From Martinezella lusitana (GTDB lineage Bacteria > Pseudomonadota > Alphaproteobacteria > Rhizobiales > Rhizobiaceae), in assembly GCF_014207095.1 (NCBI RefSeq), contig NZ_JACHBG010000027.1:1-64000 (forward strand): 64,000 bases of DNA, read 5' to 3'. The notes under the pieces were generated by a model that saw only the letters and a program-made list of their open reading frames with translations, made no database searches and was not told the origin of the DNA. Positions 17,163 through 26,535 of this stretch are shown in pieces (the first letter of the stretch is position 1; the number at the start of each line of letters is the position of its first letter). The translations under genes and the position numbers were made by a program.

Positions 17163-19502
17163 TCAGAACTCCGACCACTCCTGCTGGAGCTGTTTAAGCG
17201 CGGCATTGCCCTGCGTGGCCGGAACGGCGCGTCCGGCGAAACGACCCGCTGTCGGCGCAGAGGCGATGCGCGTTGCGGACTTCACCTGCGGCGTCGCGCG
17301 CTCGACCTGGCCCGTGCGGAATGCGCTCAGGAGCTCACCGAGACGCTTGCTTTCTTCGGCCAGGCCGGCGCCAGCCGCGTTCATCTCTTCGACCATTGCG
17401 GCGTTCTGCTGGGTCGCCTGGTCCATGTGATTGACGGCGCTATTGATTTCCGACAGGCCCATGGACTGTTCTTGAGCGGCCGTTGCGATTGCGTCCATGT
17501 GCTGATTGATCTGCAGGACAAGGTCAGCGATCGCCGCAAGGCCTTCACCGGTGTCATTGACGAGCCTGACACCCTCGTTGACTGCAACCTCGGAGTTACC
17601 GATCAAAGCCTTGATCTCCTTGGCGGCATTGGCCGAACGTTGCGCCAATTCGCGCACTTCCTGAGCGACCACCGCAAAGCCCTTGCCGGCATCGCCCGCA
17701 CGCGCCGCTTCAACGCCGGCGTTGAGCGCCAGCAGGTTGGTCTGGAAGGCGATTTCGTCGATCACGCTGATGATCTGGCTGATCTGCCTGGAGGAATGCT
17801 CGATCCTGCCCATGGCATTGACGGCGTTATTTACGACCTGGCTCGAATTTTCCGCCCGCGAGCGGGCTCCACGCACGAGGTCACGCGCGTCGCCTGTTCG
17901 CTTGGAGGTCGACTGCACGTTGGCGGTCACCTGCTCCAGAGCGGCAGCCGTTTCTTCAAGCGACGCGGCCTGCTGCTCGGTACGTTTCGAGAGGTTATCG
18001 GAAGCCTGCGAAATCTCGTAGCTGCCGCTGTTTACAAGCGATGCTGCCTGACCGACCTGAGACATGGCGGCGCGAAGCTGGGCGACCGACGAATTGAAGT
18101 CGTGACGCAAGGCTTCGAACTGTGCATCGAGAGGTGCTTCGATCTCGCAAAGCAGGTCGCCGGAGGCCAGGTGACGCAAACCTGTCGCGAGCGAGCTTGT
18201 TGCCTGCAAGAGCCTCTGCTCGGCGTCCGCTTCGGCACGGCGCTGGACCTCGATGCGTTCGTGCTCGGATCTCAGGCGTGCGTCGGCAGCTTCGTCTTCG
18301 AGCGCCTTGTTGCGAATGGCTGCCTGTTGGAACACCTGCACCGAACGCGCCATTGCGCCGATCTCGTCACGCCGTTCGACGCCGCCAATCGCAACCGAGA
18401 GGTCGCCCTGGGCAAGTGCTGTCATCGAATGGGTCAGCGCGGCGATGGGTTTGGTAACGCGGAAAATGATAATGCTGATGCCGATGAGACTGAGAGCCGC
18501 TGCCACAAGGAACGCGGCGCCGTAGGCAATCAGGCTGAAGAGAGCGTCATTGTAGCTGGCGGAGGCCTTTGCCACCATACCATCTGCAGCCGCAGCCGCG
18601 GTGTTTGTGATGGTTAGAAGGGCAGCATTGCCAAGCGGACGCCAGTCGTCGAGGGCCATAGGCTTCTTTTCGCCGGCTGCGAACTTCGCAACCAATGCAC
18701 TGTGCTTTGCCGCAAAATCCCCATTGAAATAAGTGGCGTCGCCAACCTTGTAAGCGTCCTTCACGACTTGCGGCGTCGACGGATGGTTGACCAGAGTGCC
18801 GATCTGCCCCCAGGTGAAGCTCGCGGTATAGTCGAACTGCTGGATCTTGGTGAGTTCCTCAGGCTTCATCGCCTCGCCCGAGGCAAGCGTATTGACGAAC
18901 AGGAGATTTGCCGCGCCGGCGGTCGCGCGGGTGTACCATGTCAGCCCGCGGATCTGGATTAATGCCGCCATTGTGGGATCGCTCGCGCGGATCTGGCTCT
19001 CAACTGCGGTCGAGCCTGCTTCCAACGCGGTCAAGAATTGCTGGCCGATATCCAATGTCGCAGCTTGCAGCGTCGGATCGCGATCTGCAAGCTTCTTGGC
19101 GACTTCACCGTCAAGCTTTGAACGGAATGCGACGACGCGATCATAGGCGCTCATAACGGCGGCGATCGGCGCTTTGAGCGACTGATCGTCAATTTTCGCT
19201 GAGACGGATTTTGCCTCGGCCATATATTTATCGACGATGTCCCGGTCCGCCTTCAGCATCGCAATCGTTGCGTCTTGCGTGCCAAGCTCGAGCTTAGCCA
19301 GCGACGAGCCATCGCCTCGCTCGTTGCGGAAGTTGGCAAGCGTCTGGAAAAGCGCCCGGTCGAATTCGGTAAACGTCGAGACGTCAGAATAGGTGCTTTC
19401 GCCTCGATAGGCCTCAAGCGTGGACGATCCCGTCAACACGCAAAGTGCGGCACTGAGAAGAAGGAATATTCCGACAAGTATATTTCGAAGAGAAAAAATC
19501 AT
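17163..19502 (-). CDS. Membrane methyl-accepting chemotaxis protein with C-terminal EWSEF pentapeptide
   Basis: 779 residues from the ATG at 19502, which has AGGTGG about eight bases upstream; an in-frame start 42 codons earlier would add a non-signal-like leader. Domains: a transmembrane helix (about 5-25), an all-helical periplasmic sensor of ~300 residues, a second transmembrane helix, HAMP (TKPIAALTHSMTALAQGDLS), and the signalling hairpin with the conserved tip EIAFQTNLLALNAGVEAARAG. The last five residues, EWSEF, fit the xWxxF docking site for CheR/CheB adaptation enzymes. The ligand cannot be predicted. No che genes are nearby, so it is an orphan receptor. It ends at a clear terminator (17083-17105). 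Confidence 0.92.
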   Translation of the reverse strand: MIFSLRNILVGIFLLLSAALCVLTGSSTLEAYRGESTYSDVSTFTEFDRALFQTLANFRNERGDGSSLAKLELGTQDATIAMLKADRDIVDKYMAEAKSVSAKIDDQSLKAPIAAVMSAYDRVVAFRSKLDGEVAKKLADRDPTLQAATLDIGQQFLTALEAGSTAVESQIRASDPTMAALIQIRGLTWYTRATAGAANLLFVNTLASGEAMKPEELTKIQQFDYTASFTWGQIGTLVNHPSTPQVVKDAYKVGDATYFNGDFAAKHSALVAKFAAGEKKPMALDDWRPLGNAALLTITNTAAAAADGMVAKASASYNDALFSLIAYGAAFLVAAALSLIGISIIIFRVTKPIAALTHSMTALAQGDLSVAIGGVERRDEIGAMARSVQVFQQAAIRNKALEDEAADARLRSEHERIEVQRRAEADAEQRLLQATSSLATGLRHLASGDLLCEIEAPLDAQFEALRHDFNSSVAQLRAAMSQVGQAASLVNSGSYEISQASDNLSKRTEQQAASLEETAAALEQVTANVQSTSKRTGDARDLVRGARSRAENSSQVVNNAVNAMGRIEHSSRQISQIISVIDEIAFQTNLLALNAGVEAARAGDAGKGFAVVAQEVRELAQRSANAAKEIKALIGNSEVAVNEGVRLVNDTGEGLAAIADLVLQINQHMDAIATAAQEQSMGLSEINSAVNHMDQATQQNAAMVEEMNAAGAGLAEESKRLGELLSAFRTGQVERATPQVKSATRIASAPTAGRFAGRAVPATQGNAALKQLQQEWSEF

Positions 19503-20405
19503 AATCACCCACCTACGCTCCGGGTGCAATGACGCTAACCCGCTTCGCCTAAAACAGAATTTCTGGAGCTCTTTTGGTGTGGTTTCTAAAATTGCAATCC
19601 GTGAGCTATCGAGGCAACGCCCGAACACAGGCGCCTCATGGCCCGTCCAATCGGAAGAACAGTTAACCGAGCTTTGTTGAAACAGAATTAATGCTCGCCC
19701 CTAAAAACACATGGGTATGTGTCGATCCGCGCATTTTATCGCCTGATCGGCAAGTTGCAGCGGTGCTTGTTCGACTGTCCAAAGGATAGGTCTGACGCCA
19801 ACCACACACCCCACTAATGTAATTGCAGTTGGAGATGCGGCGAAGCCCATTTTCGCTTCACCCCAACGCCCGCCGAATGGCCGGCCCAGGATTCCTCGCT
19901 AGGTAATGCAACGTTACTGACGGTCTATGATTATGTCGCCTATTCGCGTGACGCGATATTTTGATACATCTTTACAAGCGTTGATGTTGTTCGTCGGCAC
20001 AATCGCATCCTGGCGGGCGCGACAACGGCACGCCAGAACGATACGGATGTGAATGCGCTACCCCATCTGGCGCGCTCCTTCGGCATGTCGCGCAACATTT
20101 ACGAAGAATATGCCCGTGCGCAGGCGTGCAAGCTGGCCGCATTCAAGGACGGTTTTCATGCTGACAACTTCTCGTCCCCTCATCCGCCTCGCAGTCGACA
20201 CGGCACCCATTGCTGTCGGCGCAAGCGCGGGCATAGCCACTCAGCTTCACGGACTGGCTAAAGGCGCTGTCCAGTGCCCTCAACCGCGTCAACGAGCTGA
20301 CGAAGTAGAATTGTCCGAGAGCCTCCAGACGGACGCCTTGCTGGCTTGAGCCGTAACTCCCATCCTCGCCCACCATTGCCTGCCTCAGGCAAATCTGGCT
20401 TGCGA
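19503..20405. other. Spacer between chemoreceptor and MFS gene, holding a possible small-gene remnant
   Basis: About 900 bp with no intact recognisable gene. The first 420 bp after the chemoreceptor start show nothing beyond its probable promoter. Bases 19927-20261 contain a frame-disrupted small open frame, described separately. A further frame ending at about 20310 reads FTDWLKALSSALNRVNELTK before a stop, which may be another fragment. Confidence 0.4.
19927..20261 (+). pseudogene. Possible frameshifted DUF1127-like small protein
   Basis: An ATG frame (19927-20052) encodes 41 residues ending WRARQRHARTIRM before a TGA. A second frame begins at the overlapping GTG (20049) and continues with NALPHLARSFGMSRNIYEEY. 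Rhizobial DUF1127 proteins have an arginine-rich stretch followed by a leucine-rich part and 'GMSR', so the two halves look like one small protein split by a frame change. Both halves are short and weakly conserved in type, so chance resemblance remains possible. Confidence 0.3.
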
Positions 20406-21791
20406 TCATACCGTTACGTTCTTGCGTTCTGCTCTCAGTCCCAGGAATGACAGGAGCCCGCCGAGCAGAAGCAGGCCCGCTGCAATGGCAAATGACATTC
20501 GCATACCGAACAGGAAGGCCGATGGTGCCGCATCGCGCACCAGATAGCCGAAAATCGCCACACCCAACATGCCGCCAACCTGTCGTGCGGTGTTGAGGAC
20601 GCCAGACGCGATCCCCCCTTGCGAGGTTGCAGCGGAAGCGAGCGTCACATTGGTTACGGTCGGTACCATAACCGCCATGCCGGTTGCCGCCATCAGCATC
20701 GGCAGGACGAGCGTCGCATAAGAACCGGTGGCGGAGGCCGGGATCAACAGCAGGTAGCCAGCCGCTGAAAGGCATTGCCCGAATACCATCAGCACCCTTG
20801 GGCTTGCCATCGTCATCACCCGGCTCATCACCAGGTTGACGATCAGGATCATGATGGTCATCGGCAAGAACGCAAAGCCAGTCTCGCTCGCCGACAATTT
20901 CATTTCCCATTGAAAAAACAGGCTGAAGACGAAGATCATTCCGTAGTAGGCGAAATTGATCAGCACGCCGTTGATTGAGGCGATACTGAAAGCCGGCGCG
21001 CCGAATAGCGTCAATGGCAGCATGGGCTCCTTGCTTTTGACCTCTATCCAAAGAAACGCGGCAATCCCGAGCAACGCAAGCAAGCCTGAAAGGATGATCC
21101 GTGGATGCGACCAGCCGAGGCCGCCGGCCTCGACCAACGTCATTGCCAGAGCCCCAAGCGCTCCGACAATCGCGATCTGACCGGGCCAGTCGAGTGAGCG
21201 GCCGGGCTTCTTCGGGCTCTCGTGCGCGCTGAACAGGATGATCGCCAGTCCGACGATCCCAACCGGCAGATTGACGAGGAAGATGCTGCGCCAACCGAGA
21301 TGGGCAACGAGCAGGCCGCCAACCACCGGCCCGGCCGCCAGCGATGATCCAGCGATTGCGCCCCACCAGCCGATTGCCCGGCTTCGCGCCGCAGGCGTTG
21401 GGAAGGCTTGCTGGATGAGAGCAAGCGAATTCGGCACGAGCAACGCGGCGCCGACACCCTGGGCGATCCGACCCGCAATCAGCATCGTGAGCGTCGGCGC
21501 CCACCCACAAGCGACGGAGGACGCCGTAAACAAAACGAAGCCCAGCACAAAGATGGTGCGCACGCCGAAGCGGTCGCCAAGCGCGCCGGCCGTCAGCAAT
21601 AGCGCGGCAAAGACGAGGGTATAGGCGTTCACGACCCATTCCAACCCGACAATGTCGGTTTCGAAACTGGTGCCGAGTGCATCAAGAGCAACGTTTACGA
21701 CACTGACGTCGAGAAGGACGAGAATGAACCCAAAGGCCGAGCCGACGAGTGTCAGCAGCGGACGCGAACGCGATTGAGAGGTGAGTGACAT
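20406..21791 (-). CDS. MFS drug/solute exporter, DHA2-like
   Basis: 461 residues from the ATG at 21791. A longer frame reaches 21962, but its extra 57 residues are polar and overlap the divergent LysR start region. Many hydrophobic helices (likely 14) are visible. DHA2-type signatures are VLLDVSVVNVALDAL in helix 1, a motif-A-like GALGDRFGVRTIF, and motif C GWWGAIAGSSLAAGPVVGG. Such proteins use the proton gradient to export drugs or small organic compounds. The divergent LysR gene at 21889 starts 97 bp away and probably controls it, a common exporter-regulator arrangement. The substrate is unknown. Confidence 0.88.
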   Translation of the reverse strand: MSLTSQSRSRPLLTLVGSAFGFILVLLDVSVVNVALDALGTSFETDIVGLEWVVNAYTLVFAALLLTAGALGDRFGVRTIFVLGFVLFTASSVACGWAPTLTMLIAGRIAQGVGAALLVPNSLALIQQAFPTPAARSRAIGWWGAIAGSSLAAGPVVGGLLVAHLGWRSIFLVNLPVGIVGLAIILFSAHESPKKPGRSLDWPGQIAIVGALGALAMTLVEAGGLGWSHPRIILSGLLALLGIAAFLWIEVKSKEPMLPLTLFGAPAFSIASINGVLINFAYYGMIFVFSLFFQWEMKLSASETGFAFLPMTIMILIVNLVMSRVMTMASPRVLMVFGQCLSAAGYLLLIPASATGSYATLVLPMLMAATGMAVMVPTVTNVTLASAATSQGGIASGVLNTARQVGGMLGVAIFGYLVRDAAPSAFLFGMRMSFAIAAGLLLLGGLLSFLGLRAERKNVTV

Positions 21792-21888
21792 AGGGATAAT
21801 CCGAGAAAGTGATTTCCTCGAAAATAGATCCCTGCACTGCCTGCGAAAATTCGGTATATCTGCCAGTGATCCTTGAGAATTTGCACAG

Positions 21889-22755
21889 ATGATCGATTGG
21901 GAAGATATCCGCCATTTCCTTGCCGTTGCCGAGAGCGGGACGCTTTCGGCGGCGGCGCGCAAGCTGAAGGTCGATCATGCAACGGTCAGCCGCCGCCTGG
22001 CCTCCCTCGAGGCCGCACTCGACGTGCGTCTGGTGGATCGGCTGCCGCGCTCTGCTCGACTGACGACAATCGGCGAGGCCGTGCGCGAGCATGCCCTAGC
22101 GATCGAGACCAGCGTGGACGGCATCGCAAGGCTGACGAAGGCCGCACACAAGCCTCTTGCGGGACGCGTCACGCTTAGCGCACCGCCCGTGCTGGTCGCG
22201 CCGCTCCTTGCCCGCCACCTCGCTCGCTTCCATGAGGACTATCCGGACATTCGGCTGTCACTTTCGGCCAATGGCGAACAAGTATCACTCAGTCGCCGCG
22301 AGGCAGATGTCGCCGTTCGGCTGGTGCGGCCCGATGAAACGGGCAGCATAGCGCGCAAGATCGGCACGATGCCGTTCGGCCTTTATGCGCATCGCGCTTA
22401 TGCCCATCTTGCAACGCCTCAGCGGTGGCAGTTCATTGCCTATGATCAAGGATTTTCCGACATGCCACAGCAACGGTGGCTACTCGGCATCGCAGGCGAA
22501 CGACCAGTCGTTTGCGAATTGAACTATATCAGCGAGCATCTGATTGCTGCGCGGGCCGGGGTCGGGGTCGCCGGCCTGCCCTGTTTCCTCGGCGAAGCGG
22601 ATCCCGATCTCGTCCGCATCGATCAGGGCTTCCCATCTTTTACGCGCGACATCTGGCTTGCCGTTCATCGTGATCTGCGCCAATCGCGACCGATACGCGC
22701 CGTTATGGACTTCGTGATCAATGTCGTGGCTGGCGAGCCGCTGCTGACGACGTAG
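21889..22755 (+). CDS. LysR-family regulator divergent from the MFS exporter
   Basis: 288 residues. The winged helix-turn-helix is at the start (about 3-62: DIRHFLAVAESGTLSAAARKL, then VSRRLASLEAALDVRLVDR). The C-terminal periplasmic-binding-like effector domain runs from about 90 (VTLSAPPVLVAPLLARHLARF) to the end. LysR proteins usually regulate the divergent neighbour and bind the shared spacer, here 21792-21888. The gene ends at a strong hairpin (22774-22800). Confidence 0.92.
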   Translation: MIDWEDIRHFLAVAESGTLSAAARKLKVDHATVSRRLASLEAALDVRLVDRLPRSARLTTIGEAVREHALAIETSVDGIARLTKAAHKPLAGRVTLSAPPVLVAPLLARHLARFHEDYPDIRLSLSANGEQVSLSRREADVAVRLVRPDETGSIARKIGTMPFGLYAHRAYAHLATPQRWQFIAYDQGFSDMPQQRWLLGIAGERPVVCELNYISEHLIAARAGVGVAGLPCFLGEADPDLVRIDQGFPSFTRDIWLAVHRDLRQSRPIRAVMDFVINVVAGEPLLTT

Positions 22756-22773
22756 TTTCCAGTTTGGGCCGGA

Positions 22774-22800
22774 CGAGGATCGGCGTTCGGCCGATCCTCG
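22774..22800 (+). terminator. Intrinsic terminator after the LysR gene
   Basis: An 11-bp perfect stem, CGAGGATCGGC with GCCGATCCTCG, has a 5-base loop GTTCG and is followed by CCTTTTG, 18 bases after the stop codon. Confidence 0.8.
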
Positions 22801-22934
22801 CCTTTTGACCGCGATGGCCGGCGGAATAGCAGCACACCAGGCTCCCGCCGGATTGTCCATGAGGCAGACCGGCGGATCGATTTTCGGAGCCGGCATCAAA
22901 TCTATCCATCCGCAAGGACCTTTGTCCTGTCTCA

Positions 22935-24707
22935 TCAACCTCGCGCGGCGGAATTGGAGGACAGACGTATGACTTTCTTCGGATTACCGAATGAAGCGAG
23001 TGCTTCCTCATCGCCAGATATCGCCGTCGGTTGAGCTGCGCCGGCATAGCTTGACAGGCCCGATAGCTTGAAGCGCGTAATCATCTGCCGCAGTCTTTCG
23101 GCCTCTTGGGAAAGGGTCGCGCTCGAGGCCGTTGCCTCCTCCACCATTGCTGCGTTCTGCTGTGTCACCTGATCCATCTGATTGACAGCGGAGTTCACCT
23201 CGGTGAGGCCGGTGGACTGTTCATTCGCAGAGACTGCTATCGCCTGCATGTGCTCATTGACCGAGGTGATATTATCCTTGATCACCTTCAGCGCGTCACC
23301 CGTCTGATGAACCAGTTGCACGCCATGCCGAACTTCCTCAGAGGAGTTGCGGATCAGCTCCTTGATTTCCTTGGCGGCTTTGGCCGAACGCTGGGCGAGT
23401 TCACGCACTTCCTGAGCGACGACGGCAAATCCTTTGCCGGCTTCACCGGCGCGTGCAGCCTCGACACCCGCATTAAGCGCCAAGAGGTTGGTCTGGAAGG
23501 CGATCTCATCGATAACGCCGATGATGTTACCGATGCTGTTCGACGATTCTTCGATGCGCGCCATTGCGCCGACGGCATCCGCAACGATCAGACCGGAGTG
23601 ATGCGCGCTGTCATTAGCCGTAGCGGCAGCCTGCCGCGCCTCATTGGCCCGCTTTGCGGCATTACCGACATTGACCGTGATTTCATCGAGGGCGGCGGCA
23701 GTTTCTTCGAGCGCCGCTGCCTGTTGCTCGGTGCGCCGCGAGAGATTGTTGGCGCCGTCACTGATCTCGCGTGCGCCATCGTCGATCATGCCCGCCGAGC
23801 GGGAAACCGAGGCGAGGGTATCGCCAAGTTGCTGCAGAGCCGAATTCATATTCTCGCGCAGAGCCTCGAAGTCCTTTGCGAAGGCTCGGTCCAGCGAGAA
23901 GCTCAAATCGCCGAGCGCAAGTTTCGACAAGGCATCGCCGACCGTGCGTACGGCAAAGACGCGCTCACTGACATCCGTCGCGAATTTGACGACTTTCACG
24001 ACCTTGCCGGCATCGTTCGTGATCGGATTATAGGAGGCATTGAGATAGATAGCCTTCCCGCCCTTACCGTAGCGAATGATGTCTCCGATGTGAGGCTTAT
24101 TGGCACGCAGATCCGTCCAGAGCTGTTCAAACTCACGGTCTCCGACCTCCCCTTCCGCCAGAAACATACGGTGATTCCGCCCTTTGATTTCGGCGATCGT
24201 ATAGCCCACCGCCGCAAGGAAATTGTCGTTGGCGCTGACGATCTCGCCATCCGGCGTAAACTCTATCACCGCCTGCACGCGATTGATCGCCAACAGCTGG
24301 TTGCGATAGTCGGTATTCTGGAGTCTTGCTTTCGCATCGGCCCATTCAACGACGAAGCCCATGATCCTTTCCGCCCGCATAAGCGGCGTGACGATCAAGT
24401 CGAACATGCGATGGCCAACGGATATCGTTGCCCTGTGTTGTTTCTTTAGAGCCGCCAGCATTGAGCGTTGATGCGCGGGGTTCTTGTGAAAGATATCGAT
24501 GTTGGACCCGACCAGGGTCGCCATGCTGAACCGCGGCAATTCCTTCTTGAGGTCTCCTTCCGCCTCCTGCAGCAAGTCGCGGGTCGCCGGATTGATGTAG
24601 ACGATATTAAGCTTGGCGTCGGCGATCATGATATTGGCGCTCATCGCATCCAACGCACCAGTTTTCATCGTTCCAGCAGTACTATGGATTCCAAACATCG
24701 TCGTCAT
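22935..24707 (-). CDS. Soluble PAS-PAS methyl-accepting chemotaxis protein
   Basis: 590 residues with no hydrophobic segment, so it is cytoplasmic. PAS 1 covers about 18-125 (ALDAMSANIMIADAKLNIVYINPA). PAS 2 covers about 140-255 (VIEFTPDGEIVSANDNFLAAVGY ... NHRMFLAEGE). A HAMP-like linker (VGDALSKLALGDLSFSL) precedes the signalling hairpin with the same EIAFQTNLLALNAGVEAARAGEAGKGF tip as the membrane receptor at 17163. PAS pairs in such receptors often sense redox state or oxygen through FAD or haem; the cofactor cannot be read here. GGAAGG lies three bases before the first ATG and about twelve before a second in-frame ATG (24698), so the start is uncertain by three codons. Confidence 0.9.
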   Translation of the reverse strand: MTTMFGIHSTAGTMKTGALDAMSANIMIADAKLNIVYINPATRDLLQEAEGDLKKELPRFSMATLVGSNIDIFHKNPAHQRSMLAALKKQHRATISVGHRMFDLIVTPLMRAERIMGFVVEWADAKARLQNTDYRNQLLAINRVQAVIEFTPDGEIVSANDNFLAAVGYTIAEIKGRNHRMFLAEGEVGDREFEQLWTDLRANKPHIGDIIRYGKGGKAIYLNASYNPITNDAGKVVKVVKFATDVSERVFAVRTVGDALSKLALGDLSFSLDRAFAKDFEALRENMNSALQQLGDTLASVSRSAGMIDDGAREISDGANNLSRRTEQQAAALEETAAALDEITVNVGNAAKRANEARQAAATANDSAHHSGLIVADAVGAMARIEESSNSIGNIIGVIDEIAFQTNLLALNAGVEAARAGEAGKGFAVVAQEVRELAQRSAKAAKEIKELIRNSSEEVRHGVQLVHQTGDALKVIKDNITSVNEHMQAIAVSANEQSTGLTEVNSAVNQMDQVTQQNAAMVEEATASSATLSQEAERLRQMITRFKLSGLSSYAGAAQPTAISGDEEALASFGNPKKVIRLSSNSAARG

Positions 24708-25192
24708 ATCCCTTCCGGCTCTCTCAACACGAAATTTAGTCGACGAAGGTATTAGTTCCTTCGGATCTACAAAATTAGAATGTTCAACTTTAATAAACCA
24801 TAATACTTAACGAAATCTTTAGGATGAGAATTCGCACGGACAATACTTTGGGAGATAGAATATCGCGGGACGCCGGTAGACTATCATTTACATATAATAG
24901 TTCATATATGAGTTTTACACTATGTAATTTCTCTAAGACTTCTGCTTCAAACAGCGAGAATCGAAGCCAGTCGCTGAACCAAGATGAATTGAGAGCGCCG
25001 AAACAACGCAGATCGTGCGGCAAACATTGCGCGAAGAGACAAGTGCTATCGTCTACGTCACTCAATCCGCGCGGAGATCGAAGGCGACAACCATATGCGA
25101 GAGCGAACTGAAAAGGCTGCGTCCGGTCGAGAGCCGACCAAGCGCGACGACTTGCCTCCTACAAGCTCAGGCTGGAGCACAAACAGGCCGGA
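24708..25192. other. AT-rich spacer between chemoreceptor and oxidoreductase
   Basis: About 485 bp. Bases 24770-24960 are strongly AT-rich and probably hold the chemoreceptor promoter. Around 25010-25110 one frame reads RQTLREETSAIVYVTQSARRS, but it lacks a good start and I could not assign it to a family. No gene is called. Confidence 0.4.
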
Positions 25193-26191
25193 TCAATCGG
25201 CGATCGCGCTTTCGGTCAAGTCCTGCCACTCGGTCAGAAGGCTCATGATCTCAAGCGAATCCGCAAGGCTTGGCGATGGCGACGAGGCTTCGCGATGCCC
25301 ATTTGCGATCGCCGCTTCCACAAGCTGGACCTGATAATCGAAAGCGTCATGGTCCGATGAGTGTGTAATCCTTTCGACCGGATGGCCATAAATTTCGATC
25401 TCGAAACTATTGTCTCCGGCCGCCGGCAGCCATGGATTGGTGAGAAAGCGCAGCGAGCCCAGATCGCCTCGAACGGTGAACTCATGGGACATGCCAAAAC
25501 TATCGGTACTCGTCAGTCCCGCGATAAGCCCATTGTCGAACCTGAGGATCGCTGCTGCGTCACAAATATTACCATCCTTTGGGGAGCGGTTACCGATAGC
25601 TTGTACCCTTCTCTGCTCAAATACAGCGTCACCGCCGCCCCTTTTCAGGACATAATGCAGCAGCGAAGCCGGATAGCACCCGAGATTGAAGACGGTGCCA
25701 TTGCCATTCGGGTTGACGACATCCCAAATATCCGCCGCGTAAGTCGCCGAAACCATGCGCAGGCGCCCCAAGCGACCGGACGCGATAACATCCCCGAAGG
25801 CGGCAATGATCGGGTGGCCGAGATACATCAACCCTTCGACAAAGAATATGCCGCTATCCCTGACAGCCTTTGAGATCGCACGAGCATCGTCCATAGTGGT
25901 CGCAAGCGACTTTTCGCAGAGAACTGCCTTCCCTTGCGCAGCCGCGGCCAGCACGGCACGGGCATGGAGATCGTTCGGAAGACCGACATAGATCACGTCA
26001 ACATCTGCGTCTTCTGCGACAGCCTCCAACGTGTCATATCGTTTTGGCACATCATATTGTGTGCCAAAGGCGTCAAGTCGCGCCGGGTCGCGTCCGGAAA
26101 CCGCCACGAGCTTGGAGCCAGCGCTTCTCGCAACCGCTTTCGCCATCGTGTGAGAAATGAAGCTCGTCCCCAAGAAACCCCAGCGCAACAT
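25193..26191 (-). CDS. Gfo/Idh/MocA-family NAD(P)-dependent oxidoreductase
   Basis: 332 residues. The N-terminal Rossmann fold begins at once (LRWGFLGTSFISHTMAKAV, then LVAVSGRDPARL). The family's EKP motif appears as CEKSLATT (about 93-100), with Ser in place of Pro. The C-terminal domain has the GCYPASLLHYVL stretch that usually carries the catalytic Asp/His region. Such enzymes oxidise or reduce sugars, inositols or related polyols. It stands alone with no sugar transporter beside it, so the substrate is open. A LacI-type palindrome (26249-26258) lies 58 bp upstream. Confidence 0.88.
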   Translation of the reverse strand: MLRWGFLGTSFISHTMAKAVARSAGSKLVAVSGRDPARLDAFGTQYDVPKRYDTLEAVAEDADVDVIYVGLPNDLHARAVLAAAAQGKAVLCEKSLATTMDDARAISKAVRDSGIFFVEGLMYLGHPIIAAFGDVIASGRLGRLRMVSATYAADIWDVVNPNGNGTVFNLGCYPASLLHYVLKRGGGDAVFEQRRVQAIGNRSPKDGNICDAAAILRFDNGLIAGLTSTDSFGMSHEFTVRGDLGSLRFLTNPWLPAAGDNSFEIEIYGHPVERITHSSDHDAFDYQVQLVEAAIANGHREASSPSPSLADSLEIMSLLTEWQDLTESAIAD

Positions 26192-26248
26192 GTCATTCCC
26201 CCAGCGTCACCGTGCTGCAAAGGCGATAGCTGCTGCACGAGGAGAAAG

Positions 26249-26258
26249 AAAGCGCTTT
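26249..26258. promoter_or_regulatory. LacI-type operator-like palindrome
   Basis: AAAGCGCTTT is a perfect 10-bp palindrome inside GAAAGCGCTTTAAA, close to the usual LacI-family operator core. It lies 58-67 bases upstream of the oxidoreductase start at 26191. No LacI-family gene is in the window. Confidence 0.4.
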
Positions 26259-26535
26259 AAATCTGCCAGTCACGGCAGAAAAACTGCCATCCGGTAATTG
26301 CAGCTGTCGTCCCGCGTTTCGTTCGGTGGGAAGGCCGTTTGGGTTGGAGATCAGGACCTAAATTGCCACACTCAGGTGATCGGAAGGCGTCAGTGGCAGG
26401 CATATCGTCGCAGGTTCCGCCCTAGGAGAGCCGGTGGGAAGCAAGCCCCAGCCTGTATTGATGCCGTCAGCAGGTTACATCTATTGAAACCTCGGCTCCT
26501 CGCCCCAATCTCTGTTGTATTACAGGAGCCTTGCC

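Noticed and set aside
16724..17206. 160-codon minus-strand frame between the TolC and chemoreceptor genes
   Set aside because: It overlaps the chemoreceptor 3' end and its terminator, has no ribosome site and is Arg/Ser-rich without a fold.
17112..18617. Long plus-strand open frame opposite the membrane chemoreceptor
   Set aside because: The opposite strand encodes the conserved signalling domain; this frame is its shadow and crosses the terminator region.
20143..21639. 498-codon minus-strand frame over the MFS gene
   Set aside because: It is in another frame of the same strand and lacks transmembrane helices; the MFS frame has all family motifs.
25010..25248. Frame containing RQTLREETSAIVYVTQ, loosely like an ABC ATPase C-terminal part
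   Set aside because: No start, no Walker motifs and no further similarity; probably chance.
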